In this document: in pieces, positions 54,275 through 63,606 of the stretch
Layout: every line of letters starts with the position of its first letter
How positions within the stretch are numbered: the first letter of the stretch is position 1
Assembly: GCA_902363665.1 (NCBI GenBank)
Contig: CABJAW010000007.1
Coordinates: forward strand, 157,168-221,167
DNA length: 64,000 bases
Direction: 5' to 3'
Origin: Lachnospiraceae bacterium
GTDB taxonomy: Bacteria > Bacillota > Clostridia > Lachnospirales > Lachnospiraceae
The notes under the pieces: model-generated
What the model was told of the DNA's origin: nothing
Seen by the model: only the letters and a program-made list of their open reading frames with translations
Database searches by the model: none
Translations under genes and position numbers: made by a program

Positions 54275-55729
54275 GTGAATATTGCAGAACGAAAAAGTAT
54301 AAAGAAGAATTATATATTGAATACAATATATCAAGTGTTGACGATCTGTGTTCCATTAATAACGACACCATATCTATCAAGAGTGCTTGGGGTAGATAGT
54401 ATTGGAATATATAGTTATTGTAATTCAATTGTATCATATTTTATTTTGTTTGCTGTTTTGGGTTCAAGTACTTTTGGACAACGAAAAATAGCGGAGGTTC
54501 GTGATGATAAAAAAAAGCTATCAAAAGCTTTTTGGGAAATTGTCCTTTTTAGGATGATGACTGTAATTATTATACTTGTGGCTTACTTGGTGTTTTTGCA
54601 CAGTATTGATCAATATAGAATTATATTTATGATATTATCGTTAAATATTATAAACGTATTGGTTGATATTACTTGGTTTTATCAAGGAATAGAAGATTTT
54701 CCCAAAATAGTATTTAGAAATCTTATAATCCGTATAGCACAGGTGATTTGCATATTTGTTTTTATAAAAAAATCAACGGATTTGCCAGTATACGTATGCT
54801 TTATTTCTATTTTTACAATAATAGCAAATATTTGGGCATGGATGTATGTGCCACAATATGTCGAAAAACCTTTAAATTTACATATTTTTAGTAATGTAAA
54901 AGAGATGTTATTGCTTTTTTTGCCTACCATTGCAACACAGGTATATTTAGTTTTAGATAAATCGATGATAGGTGTTATTACAAATTCAACGTATCAAAAT
55001 GGATGTTATGAACAATCAGAAAAAATAGCAAGGATGGCGTTGACAGTTGTTACTTCAGCAGCAGCAGTAATCTTACCGAGAGTAGCAAATCTTTATAATA
55101 ATGGGAAGCAGCAACAAGCAAAAGCATATATATATAAAGGCTATAGATTTGTTTGGATGCTCTCTTTTCCAATTATGTTTGGCATTATAGCTGTTTCAAA
55201 AACATTTGTCCCTGTTTTTTTAGGGGAAGGGTTTGAACTAGCTATTATATTGATGCCAATTTTCAGTGTTTTGGTATTGGCGGTTTCGGCTGCATATGTT
55301 TCTGGATATGCATTTTTAATACCTATTGGAAAGCAGAATATATATACAATTGTAGTTTGTATAAGTGCAATAGTTAATTTTGTGATGAATTTGATATTGA
55401 TACCAAGGATTGGAGCGGTAGGAGCAGCACTTGCATCTGTTGTCGCCGAAGTAGTTGGTGCTGTTTTGCAAATTTTCTATTGCTGTGTTAGTGGTGAATT
55501 GGAGTTTAAAAACATATTTTTATCTGTTTGGAAATATATAATTTCTGGAATTATTATGTTAGTATCTTTATTATTAATACAAGAGCAATTAGGACAAAGT
55601 GTAGTTTCACTTATTATATTAATTGTATGCGGAAGCTTGATTTATTTCAGCTCATTAATGGTATTAAGAGATTCTTTTTTTATAGAAAATTTGCATTCAA
55701 TTATATGTATAAAAAAGAAGAAAAATTAA
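54275..55729 (+). CDS. Repeat-unit flippase (Wzx-like, MOP superfamily)
   Basis: A 484-residue membrane protein with about 12-14 helices. The N-terminus (KKNYILNTIYQVLTICVPLITTPYLSRVLG), GIYSYCNSIVSYFILFA and TWFYQGIEDFPKI are characteristic of polysaccharide transporters of the Wzx/RfbX type. It moves the lipid-linked repeat unit across the membrane. The start is GTG 54275 with GGGAGGTAC upstream, 17 bp after the polymerase gene. Confidence 0.9.
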   Translation: MNIAERKSIKKNYILNTIYQVLTICVPLITTPYLSRVLGVDSIGIYSYCNSIVSYFILFAVLGSSTFGQRKIAEVRDDKKKLSKAFWEIVLFRMMTVIIILVAYLVFLHSIDQYRIIFMILSLNIINVLVDITWFYQGIEDFPKIVFRNLIIRIAQVICIFVFIKKSTDLPVYVCFISIFTIIANIWAWMYVPQYVEKPLNLHIFSNVKEMLLLFLPTIATQVYLVLDKSMIGVITNSTYQNGCYEQSEKIARMALTVVTSAAAVILPRVANLYNNGKQQQAKAYIYKGYRFVWMLSFPIMFGIIAVSKTFVPVFLGEGFELAIILMPIFSVLVLAVSAAYVSGYAFLIPIGKQNIYTIVVCISAIVNFVMNLILIPRIGAVGAALASVVAEVVGAVLQIFYCCVSGELEFKNIFLSVWKYIISGIIMLVSLLLIQEQLGQSVVSLIILIVCGSLIYFSSLMVLRDSFFIENLHSIICIKKKKN

Positions 55730-55760
55730 TCGCTTTATAATTGGAAAACAGGAGATTAAA

Positions 55761-56900
55761 ATGGAAAAAACAAAGATAATTTTAATTACACATGCTGATA
55801 TGGATACGTCTGCAGGAAACATAACGCTATTAATGCGGCGGGCAGAGGCCTTGTATGATATGTATGGATATTATACACAATTTCTTATTTACCATGGAAT
55901 TGCAGATCATGGGAATAAAGATGTATTTGAAAAATATTATGAGATACGTTATATAAGAAATAAAAAAGATCTATATACTCAAATAATTAAAGAAATTCCT
56001 AAATGTATCATTTTATATGGGCATAAGATTGAAATGCTTACATATGGTATTCATAGAGTATTAAAGCAAAATAAAATAAAATGTGATGTATTATTAGATG
56101 TGCAAGCATGTGTTGAAGAAAAATTAGAATATGCTCCTAATTTTAAAAGAAAGTTAATGTATCCGGCCTATTATATGGCATTTAGGTTAGCAATTAGTAA
56201 CGTTGATGGAGCATTTGTTGTATCAGAGGAGTTAAAAGAAAACTGTGAAAGAAAACTATTATTAAAGAGAAAACTTAAATATTATAAGGTGAGATGTGGA
56301 ATTACAAGAGTTTTGAATTTGGAGGAAGTTGAAATTAATAGAGAGAAAATGAGAAAGGATTATTCTATTAATAATAAGGATGTAGTGTTTGTTTATAGCG
56401 GTTATCGTATGGCATGGCAAAAGATTGATGAAATAATCAAAGATTTTCAAAAATATGACAAAATGATTGACAATAGTTACTTTATGTTTTTTTGCAATAC
56501 AGATGAGGCTTTTGAACAACAGTTAGATCGGGCATTTCCTCGAAAAAATTATTTTGTAGGGCTTTTGAAAAAAGATGAATATGAAAAGACTTTATGTGGA
56601 TGTGATGTAGGATATATTTTACGTGATTATAAAGAAACTAATAAAGTTGCTTTTCCAAATAAATTTTCGGATTATTTGTCTGCTGGTTTGCTTATTGGGA
56701 TGAATAAAGCTTTGCCTGAGCCTATGCGAGTGCTAAGAGATAATAAAATTCCATATTTAGATACTGATAATTTAATAGAGGAAAATGTTCAAATAGTAGA
56801 ACAGTATTTAAAACATAGAGGAGCGTATTTGCGATTAGTACTTTCTGCCTGTGAAAAAGAATTGTTATATTCAAGTCAGATAAAGAAAACAAAAATATGA
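55761..56900 (+). CDS. Glycosyltransferase, GT-B type (divergent)
   Basis: A 379-residue protein with a GT-B-like layout. The N-terminal part opens KIILITHADMDTSAGNITLLMRRAEAL, a mid-protein strand contains AFVVSEELKENC, and the C-terminal part holds VVFVYSGYRMAWQKIDEI, YFVGLLKKDEYEKTL and DVGYILRDYKETNKVAFPNKFSDYLSAG. That last segment corresponds to the nucleotide-sugar binding helix of GT4 enzymes. Donor and acceptor are unknown. AGGAGA precedes the ATG. Confidence 0.75.
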   Translation: MEKTKIILITHADMDTSAGNITLLMRRAEALYDMYGYYTQFLIYHGIADHGNKDVFEKYYEIRYIRNKKDLYTQIIKEIPKCIILYGHKIEMLTYGIHRVLKQNKIKCDVLLDVQACVEEKLEYAPNFKRKLMYPAYYMAFRLAISNVDGAFVVSEELKENCERKLLLKRKLKYYKVRCGITRVLNLEEVEINREKMRKDYSINNKDVVFVYSGYRMAWQKIDEIIKDFQKYDKMIDNSYFMFFCNTDEAFEQQLDRAFPRKNYFVGLLKKDEYEKTLCGCDVGYILRDYKETNKVAFPNKFSDYLSAGLLIGMNKALPEPMRVLRDNKIPYLDTDNLIEENVQIVEQYLKHRGAYLRLVLSACEKELLYSSQIKKTKI

Positions 56901-56918
56901 GATAAAACGAGGTGTAAT

Positions 56919-57995
56919 ATGAAAATATTTTCATTATATTTGCCACAGTTTCATGAAATTCCCGAAAATAATGAGTGGTGGGGAGATGGATTTACAGAGT
57001 GGATTAATGTAAAAAAAGCGCAACCTTTGTTTAAAGGGCATTTACAACCTAAGCATCCACTTAATAACAATTACTACGATTTAATGAGCAAAAAAACAGT
57101 GGAGTGGCAGACCTCACTTATGCATAAATATGGTATTTATGGAATGATTTATTATCATTATTACTTTTGCGGAAGAATGCTCTTGGAAAAGCCTGCTGAA
57201 AATTTACTTAGATGGAAAGAAATTGATCAACCATTCTTTTTTTGTTGGGCTAATCATACTTGGAATAGATCGTGGAAGGGATCTAAGGAGGTATTATTAG
57301 AACAAACATATGGGGATGAGACGGATTGGAAAAGGCATTTTGATTATTTACTTCCATTTTTTAAAGATGATCGATATGAAAAGAAAAATAATAAGCCGTT
57401 GTTTATGATATATGATTGCTCTTTTGAAGAAAAGAAAAAAATGGTTTCCTGCTTTGATAAATGGTGTATTGAAAATGGATTTGATGGGATATATATTATT
57501 GAAGAATGTATGGCTGTAGAAAATGGTAAGTATAAAAAATTTGTAGAAGAGAAATCCGGTAGTACACAAAGCTTTTACCTTACAGAACCCCAAGTTGGGC
57601 GACGCCTATATTTAAATAGTAAAACAAAGATTTCGGATCTTATTATAAGAACAAAAAAGAAACTTAACCAAAAGGGGATTATAAAGTGGCTTCAAAAATA
57701 TGATGCCAATAAAATATATAAGGAATTAATAAAGAATGAACCACAATCTGATAATATAATTCATGGGTTCTTTTTTGAGTGGGATAATACGCCGAGACAC
57801 AGTAACAGAGGATTTATTATTACTCCAGTACAAAAGGAAATATTTTTTGCATATATGGATCATATAAAAAATTCAGAGTATGCGATATTAAATGCTTGGA
57901 ATGAATGGGCAGAAGGTATGATGGTAGAGCCAACTGAAGAGTTGGGCTATAAATACTTGGAATGGATTAAGGAATGGACAGATAAAAATGTCTAA
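56919..57995 (+). CDS. WbsX-like glycan biosynthesis protein (GH99-like fold)
   Basis: A 358-residue protein. It begins KIFSLYLPQFHEIPENNEWWGDGFTEW, the mark of the WbsX family, and continues with YGIYGMIYYHYYFCGRMLLEKP, FCWANHTWNRSWKG and, near the end, AILNAWNEWAEGMMVEP. WbsX proteins occur in O-antigen and capsule loci and share a barrel fold with GH99 endo-mannosidases; their exact reaction is not firmly known. It sits 18 bp after the preceding transferase gene, within the AT-rich core of the locus. Confidence 0.88.
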   Translation: MKIFSLYLPQFHEIPENNEWWGDGFTEWINVKKAQPLFKGHLQPKHPLNNNYYDLMSKKTVEWQTSLMHKYGIYGMIYYHYYFCGRMLLEKPAENLLRWKEIDQPFFFCWANHTWNRSWKGSKEVLLEQTYGDETDWKRHFDYLLPFFKDDRYEKKNNKPLFMIYDCSFEEKKKMVSCFDKWCIENGFDGIYIIEECMAVENGKYKKFVEEKSGSTQSFYLTEPQVGRRLYLNSKTKISDLIIRTKKKLNQKGIIKWLQKYDANKIYKELIKNEPQSDNIIHGFFFEWDNTPRHSNRGFIITPVQKEIFFAYMDHIKNSEYAILNAWNEWAEGMMVEPTEELGYKYLEWIKEWTDKNV

Positions 57996-58023
57996 ATTAT
58001 GCGAAGGAGAATAGAAAATAATT

Positions 58024-59145
58024 ATGAAGAAAAAAATAATGCTAGTATTTGGTACAAGACCAGAAGCTATAAAAATGTGCCCATTGGTTAACGAATTAAA
58101 AAGGCGTGACTCATTAGAAACTATTGTATGTGTAACAGGTCAACATAGACAAATGTTAGATCAGGTGCTTAATACTTTTGATGTTATTCCTGATTATGAC
58201 CTTTCGATTATGAAGCAAGGGCAGACTTTATTTGATATTACAACAGGAATTCTTGAAAAAATTAAAGCTGTGCTTGAAGAAGTAAAGCCAGATGTTGTAC
58301 TTGTACATGGTGATACGTCTACAACATTTGTTACCGCTTTGGCTTGCTTTTATTTGCAAATTACGGTTGGGCATGTTGAGGCTGGTCTTCGTACTTATAA
58401 TATTTATTCTCCGTATCCAGAAGAATTTAACCGTCAGGCGGTAGGCATTATTTCTCAGTATAACTTTGCACCTACACAAATGGCAGCGGATAACCTTATT
58501 AAAGAAGGGAAAGATCCGTCTAAGATTTTTATTACAGGTAATACAGTTATTGATGCAATGCAGCATACTGTTAAAGAAGACTATACTCATCCGGAACTTG
58601 ACTGGGTTGGTGACAGTAAAATGATTTTTATTACAGCCCATAGAAGGGAAAATCTTGGAGAGCCTATGCATAATATGTTCCGTGCAATCCGCCGTGTGCT
58701 GGATGAACATCCAGAATGCAAGGCGATTTATCCGATTCATATGAACCCAGTAGTGAGAAAAGCAGCAGATGAAGAATTGGGCGGATGTGATCGTATCCAT
58801 ATTATTGAGCCAATTGAAGTGTTCGATTGTCATAATTTTGAAGCAAGATGTCATTTATGTTTAACAGATTCGGGTGGAATTCAGGAAGAGGTACCTTCTT
58901 ATGGCCGTCCAGTTCTTGTAATGAGAGATACAACTGAGAGGCCAGAAGGTGTAAAAGCGGGAACGCTTAGACTTGTAGGAACAGATGAAGAAGTTATTTA
59001 TAACAACTTTAAAGAGCTTCTTGAAAATCAGGATGCTTATAATACAATGGCAAGAGCTTGTAACCCGTATGGAGACGGACAAGCATGTAAACGTATTGCA
59101 GATATTCTTGAAGGGAAAGAGTATCAACCTTGGGTTGCCGAGTAA
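58024..59145 (+). CDS. wecB: UDP-N-acetylglucosamine 2-epimerase (non-hydrolysing)
   Basis: A 373-residue WecB/MnaA enzyme interconverting UDP-GlcNAc and UDP-ManNAc. Marks are MLVFGTRPEAIKMCPLV, VTGQHRQMLDQVL, VHGDTSTTFVTALACFY, VGHVEAGLRTYNIYSPYPEEFNRQ, TAHRRENLGEPM and LTDSGGIQEEVPSYGRPVLVMRDTTERPEG. All conserved catalytic segments are present. It provides ManNAc-type donor for the repeat unit. A hairpin terminator follows at 59203. Confidence 0.95.
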   Translation: MKKKIMLVFGTRPEAIKMCPLVNELKRRDSLETIVCVTGQHRQMLDQVLNTFDVIPDYDLSIMKQGQTLFDITTGILEKIKAVLEEVKPDVVLVHGDTSTTFVTALACFYLQITVGHVEAGLRTYNIYSPYPEEFNRQAVGIISQYNFAPTQMAADNLIKEGKDPSKIFITGNTVIDAMQHTVKEDYTHPELDWVGDSKMIFITAHRRENLGEPMHNMFRAIRRVLDEHPECKAIYPIHMNPVVRKAADEELGGCDRIHIIEPIEVFDCHNFEARCHLCLTDSGGIQEEVPSYGRPVLVMRDTTERPEGVKAGTLRLVGTDEEVIYNNFKELLENQDAYNTMARACNPYGDGQACKRIADILEGKEYQPWVAE

Positions 59146-59202
59146 ATCATTTATAAGATACATTTTTTCTTGAAAGAGAAAATAAAAGGGATAACGAATA
59201 AG

Positions 59203-59260
59203 GCTGACTGGTATTCAGAAATGAATAGATTGAGTAATTGAATACCGGTCAGCAGTTTAT
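59203..59260 (+). terminator. Stem-loop terminator after wecB
   Basis: GCTGACTGGTATTCA (59203-59217) and TGAATACCGGTCAGC (59239-59253) pair with one mismatch, followed by AGTTTATTTT. It splits the polysaccharide locus into two transcription units. Bases 59261-59470 hold only AT-rich DNA. Confidence 0.7.
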
Positions 59261-59470
59261 TTTAACTAGTCTTTTCATTGGAATTCAATGGAAAAGCCGA
59301 GTGAATTTGCCTAGAATTTTTTGAGAGTATAAGCTGTGAAAGAAGTTTTTTACATAATTCAAATATAATGCGAACTGAGAATACTTTGTTTTTTGCAAGT
59401 TGATTATATAACAGAAAATCTAGATTTACAGAATAATTGGTAGAGGGCGTATGACAAGAGGAAAATATAA

Positions 59471-60016
59471 ATGGAAGATAAGCTCTCAGAATTAGTGCAG
59501 AAATTTCGAGTGGCGATTGAAAATGCAAAAAGAGATCATATATTTGATAATGATTTTTGTTTTAATCATTTTCCACGTGGCTGTTGTGGACCAACAAGTG
59601 ATATGCTTGCCGAATATCTTTGCAAAAATGGTTATGATACAATTCGGGTTTGCGGATGGTGTGGAGATCAGTCGCATGCGTGGTTGGTTTTAAAGGATGA
59701 GAAAGTTCGAGAACCACAAAAACATTATTTTGTTGCGCCGGATAAAATTAAAGATATATTAAGTTTGTATAGCGGTCGGAGCTGTATGGAACCAGTTGAT
59801 ATAACGCATTATGAAGCAACAGATATTGAATGGGGATTAATAATCGATATTACTGCAGATCAGTTCCCAGAGATGCTAAATATGCCTATTTACATTGGTT
59901 TTATGGATGATTTTCATAAGAAATTTGAATTTGATCAAGCATATGATTATTCAGGACTAAGAGATAGGAGATTAGAGTTCCTTTATGAACAGATATGTTC
60001 TTATATTGAAAAGTAG
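59471..60016 (+). CDS. Possible transglutaminase-like cysteine protein
   Basis: A 181-residue protein I cannot assign to a named family with certainty. It shows a cysteine in FPRGCCGPTSDMLAEYL at the start of a helix, a histidine in DQSHAWLVL and an aspartate in LIIDITADQF. This order and spacing are typical of the Cys-His-Asp triad of transglutaminase/papain-like folds. No signal peptide is seen, so it should act in the cytoplasm. It lies between wecB and the VanZ-like gene, separated from both by gaps of over 100 bp. Confidence 0.5.
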   Translation: MEDKLSELVQKFRVAIENAKRDHIFDNDFCFNHFPRGCCGPTSDMLAEYLCKNGYDTIRVCGWCGDQSHAWLVLKDEKVREPQKHYFVAPDKIKDILSLYSGRSCMEPVDITHYEATDIEWGLIIDITADQFPEMLNMPIYIGFMDDFHKKFEFDQAYDYSGLRDRRLEFLYEQICSYIEK

Positions 60017-60121
60017 TGCCGCGTAAAGGATCTTGTGTAGTTTTTATTTTCGTATTACTCTAATGATTAAGAATAGTGAACAGGATTACGAAAGTTTGAA
60101 TGGTAGAAGGAGCAAAGTAGG

Positions 60122-60673
60122 TTGGATATTTTTCAGATCGTAAATATGTATAATCCGATATGGTCAGAAAAGGAAACAATAGTAATCTCAATTGTACTTT
60201 TACTTGGCTTCTTCTGTATGGTATTTTTATATTGGAAAGGATTAATCCGTTTACGACAGGGGATTGCCGGTATGTTGTTGCTGATATATTTGCTCACAGT
60301 GTTCGGTTCAACCGTATTTACCCGAATGCCGGGAGAGCGAAAATATCAGCTGGAAATATTCTGGTCATGGAAGGAGATTTTAAATCCAATTGGAAGGACG
60401 AGTGCATTATCGCCGGAAGGGCTTTTTATAGAAAATATTCTGAATATGATTTTACTATTCCCGGCGGGAATTTTGTTTCCAATTACATGGAATCGGAAAG
60501 TGCGCTGGTGGAAAGGTCTGGTGTTTGGTATAATAGTTTCGACAGGCATTGAACTGCTGCAGTTAATCCTATGCAGAGGATTATTTGAATTTGACGATAT
60601 TATTCATAATGGATTTGGATGTATGGTGGGGACAGTAGTAGGAAATAAGGTTTTGCAATTGATGAAAAATTAA
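60122..60673 (+). CDS. VanZ family membrane protein
   Basis: A 183-residue membrane protein with about five helices. The VanZ pattern is visible: [38 protein letters not shown], and [35 protein letters not shown]. VanZ proteins are found near envelope genes and in teicoplanin resistance; the molecular role is not known. The start is TTG 60122 behind AAGGAG. Confidence 0.85.
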   Translation: MDIFQIVNMYNPIWSEKETIVISIVLLLGFFCMVFLYWKGLIRLRQGIAGMLLLIYLLTVFGSTVFTRMPGERKYQLEIFWSWKEILNPIGRTSALSPEGLFIENILNMILLFPAGILFPITWNRKVRWWKGLVFGIIVSTGIELLQLILCRGLFEFDDIIHNGFGCMVGTVVGNKVLQLMKN

Positions 60674-60702
60674 TTAATACAAGCGCAAAAAGGAGAAAAG
60701 TT

Positions 60703-61599
60703 ATGAAAGGAATCATTCTCGCAGGCGGCTCAGGCACTCGCCTGTATCCATTAACCAAAGTGACGAGCAAGCAGCTCTTGCCGATCTATGACAAACCGAT
60801 GATTTATTATCCAATGTCTGTTTTGATGAACGCAGGTATCCGGGACATTTTGATTATTTCCACACCGCAGGATACGCCACGGTTTGAGAATCTGCTTGGG
60901 GACGGGCATCAGTTTGGAGTGAATCTGACGTATGCGGTTCAGCCGTCACCGGATGGACTGGCACAGGCTTTTATCATTGGTGCTGACTTTATTGGTGAGG
61001 ATTCTGTGGCGATGGTGCTTGGTGACAATATTTTTACCGGTCATGGTTTAAAGCAGCGTTTGCAGGATGCTGTTCAGAATGCGGAAACTGGTAAAGGTGC
61101 AACGGTATTTGGCTATTATGTAGACGATCCGGAGCGTTTTGGCATTGTGGAGTTTGACAAAAATGGCAAGGCAGTTTCGATCGAGGAAAAACCGGAACAT
61201 CCGAAGAGCAATTATTGCGTGACAGGTCTGTATTTTTATGATAACCGTGTGGTTGAGTTTGCAAAGAATCTGAAGCCATCCGCCCGCGGAGAACTTGAAA
61301 TTACGGATCTGAATCGTCTTTATCTGGAAGATGGTTCGCTGAATGTAGAACTTCTGGGTCAGGGATTTACCTGGCTTGATACCGGCACACATGAAAGTCT
61401 TGTCGATGCCACCAATTTTGTTAAGACGGTGGAGCAGCATCAGCATCGTAAGATAGCATGCCTTGAGGAGATTGCTTATCTGAATGGCTGGATCAGTAAA
61501 GACGATCTGATGGAAGTATATGAGGTCATGAAGAAGAATCAGTATGGCCAGTATTTGAAAGATGTCATGGATGGAAAATATCAGGAGCATCTGTATTAA
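60703..61599 (+). CDS. rfbA: Glucose-1-phosphate thymidylyltransferase
   Basis: A 298-residue RfbA/RmlA, first step of dTDP-L-rhamnose synthesis: dTTP plus glucose-1-P gives dTDP-glucose. Marks are [66 protein letters not shown] and [10 protein letters not shown]. An AAAGGAG site precedes the ATG. GC content rises again from here, like the genome backbone. Genes follow in the order A-B-D-C. Confidence 0.97.
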   Translation: MKGIILAGGSGTRLYPLTKVTSKQLLPIYDKPMIYYPMSVLMNAGIRDILIISTPQDTPRFENLLGDGHQFGVNLTYAVQPSPDGLAQAFIIGADFIGEDSVAMVLGDNIFTGHGLKQRLQDAVQNAETGKGATVFGYYVDDPERFGIVEFDKNGKAVSIEEKPEHPKSNYCVTGLYFYDNRVVEFAKNLKPSARGELEITDLNRLYLEDGSLNVELLGQGFTWLDTGTHESLVDATNFVKTVEQHQHRKIACLEEIAYLNGWISKDDLMEVYEVMKKNQYGQYLKDVMDGKYQEHLY

Positions 61600-61636
61600 C
61601 GGAGAAAACAGAACACGGATAAAGGAGACAAAGGAC

Positions 61637-62656
61637 ATGAATATTATTGTTACTGGTGGTGCAGGTTTTATTGGAAGTAATTTTATTTTTCATATGCTGA
61701 AGAAGTATCCGGATTACCGGATCGTCTGCCTGGACAAGCTGACGTATGCGGGGAATCTGTCTACGCTGGAACCGGTTATGGACAATCCGAACTTTCGTTT
61801 TGTAAAAGCGGATATTTGTGACCGTGAGGCGGTAAATAAGCTTTTTGAGGAAGAGCATCCGGATATTGTGGTGAATTTTGCAGCGGAGTCACATGTCGAC
61901 CGTTCCATTGAAGACCCGGGTATCTTCCTTCAGACAAATATTATTGGAACGGCGACTTTGATGGATGCATGCCGCAAGTATGGCATCAAACGTTATCATC
62001 AAGTTTCTACGGATGAGGTATATGGTGACCTGCCATTGGATCGCCCGGATCTGTTCTTCACGGAAGAAACGCCGATTCATACGAGCTCTCCGTACAGTAG
62101 TTCTAAAGCAGCTGCGGATCTTCTGGTTCTGGCTTATCATCGTACATATGGTCTGCCGGTCTCTATCAGCCGCTGCTCAAACAACTATGGTCCGTATCAT
62201 TTCCCGGAGAAGCTGATCCCGCTGATGATTGCCAATGCACTGGCTGATAAACCGCTTCCGGTATATGGAGAAGGCCTGAATGTTCGTGACTGGCTGTATG
62301 TGGAGGATCACTGCAAAGCAATTGATCTGATCATTCATAAAGGACGTGTTGGCGAAGTTTACAATGTCGGCGGCCACAACGAAAAGCAGAATATTGAGAT
62401 TGTAAAGATTATCTGTAAGGAACTGGGCAAGCCGGAAAGCCTGATTACACATGTCGGCGACCGCAAGGGGCATGATATGCGCTATGCAATTGATCCGACA
62501 AAGATTCACAATGAGCTTGGCTGGCTGCCGGAGACTAAATTTGAGGATGGCATCAAGAAGACTATTCAGTGGTATCTCGACAATCGCAAATGGTGGGAAA
62601 CGATCATCAGCGGCGAGTACCAGAATTATTATGAGAAGATGTACAGCAATCGCTAA
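61637..62656 (+). CDS. rfbB: dTDP-glucose 4,6-dehydratase
   Basis: A 339-residue SDR enzyme making dTDP-4-keto-6-deoxyglucose. The NAD loop TGGAGFIGSNF, the AAESHVDRSI segment, the STDEVYGDL motif and the catalytic Tyr-Lys pair in SSPYSSSKAAADLL are clear. ATG 61637 has AAAGGAGACAAAGG upstream; reading further to 61562 overlaps rfbA without need. It lies 38 bp after rfbA. Confidence 0.97.
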   Translation: MNIIVTGGAGFIGSNFIFHMLKKYPDYRIVCLDKLTYAGNLSTLEPVMDNPNFRFVKADICDREAVNKLFEEEHPDIVVNFAAESHVDRSIEDPGIFLQTNIIGTATLMDACRKYGIKRYHQVSTDEVYGDLPLDRPDLFFTEETPIHTSSPYSSSKAAADLLVLAYHRTYGLPVSISRCSNNYGPYHFPEKLIPLMIANALADKPLPVYGEGLNVRDWLYVEDHCKAIDLIIHKGRVGEVYNVGGHNEKQNIEIVKIICKELGKPESLITHVGDRKGHDMRYAIDPTKIHNELGWLPETKFEDGIKKTIQWYLDNRKWWETIISGEYQNYYEKMYSNR

Positions 62657-62676
62657 GAGGCAGTGGAGGAATTGAT

Positions 62677-63591
62677 ATGAAGTTTTTTGTGACAGGTGTG
62701 GGTGGACAGCTTGGCCACGATGTGATGAATGAGCTGCTGAAACGTGGCCATGAGGGCATTGGCTCTGATATTCAGGAAAATTACAGTGGTGTAGCAGATG
62801 ATTCTGCAGTGACAAAAGCGCCTTATATTGCGCTTGATATCACGGACAAGACAGCGGTAGAGAAAGTAATCACGGATGTGAACCCTGATGCGGTGATCCA
62901 CTGTGCAGCATGGACTGCTGTGGATATGGCCGAGGATGATGACAAGGTGGCAAAGGTTCGTGCTATTAATGCAGGGGGTACGCAGAATATTGCAGATATC
63001 TGCAAAAAGCTGAATTGTAAGATGACCTATATCAGTACGGATTATGTTTTTGATGGTCAGGGTACAGAGCCGTGGCAGCCGGATTGTAAGGACTACAAGC
63101 CGCTGAACGTGTATGGCCAGACGAAACTGGAAGGCGAACTGGCAGTCAGCCAGACGTTGGAAAAGTATTTTATTGTTCGCATTGCCTGGGTTTTTGGCCT
63201 GAACGGCAAAAATTTCATCAAAACGATGCTGAATGTTGGAAAAACGCATGATACGGTTCGTGTAGTAAATGATCAGATCGGCACACCGACGTATACATAT
63301 GATCTGGCACGCCTTTTGATTGATATGAACAAGACGGAAAAATATGGTTATTATCATGCGACGAACGAGGGCGGTTATATCAGCTGGTACGATTTCACAA
63401 AAGAGATCTACCGCCAGGCTGGTTATACGACAACCGTACTCCCGGTAACGACAGAAGAATATGGCCTGAGTAAAGCCGCCCGTCCATTTAACAGCCGTTT
63501 GGACAAGAGCAAGCTTCTGGAAGCAGGCTTTACTCCGCTTCCAACCTGGCAGGATGCACTGAGCCGTTATCTGAAAGAAATTGAACAGTAG
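62677..63591 (+). CDS. rfbD: dTDP-4-dehydrorhamnose reductase
   Basis: A 304-residue RmlD, the last step to dTDP-L-rhamnose. It has FFVTGVGGQLGHDVMNEL (nucleotide loop), VIHCAAWTAVDMAEDD, ISTDYVFDGQG and the catalytic YGQTKLEGE; WVFGLNGKNFIKTML follows. Compared with many RmlD proteins it has a short extra segment after the first helix (ENYSGVADDSAVTK). GGAGG precedes the ATG. Confidence 0.96.
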   Translation: MKFFVTGVGGQLGHDVMNELLKRGHEGIGSDIQENYSGVADDSAVTKAPYIALDITDKTAVEKVITDVNPDAVIHCAAWTAVDMAEDDDKVAKVRAINAGGTQNIADICKKLNCKMTYISTDYVFDGQGTEPWQPDCKDYKPLNVYGQTKLEGELAVSQTLEKYFIVRIAWVFGLNGKNFIKTMLNVGKTHDTVRVVNDQIGTPTYTYDLARLLIDMNKTEKYGYYHATNEGGYISWYDFTKEIYRQAGYTTTVLPVTTEEYGLSKAARPFNSRLDKSKLLEAGFTPLPTWQDALSRYLKEIEQ

Positions 63592-63606
63592 CAGGAGATA
63601 AATAAA

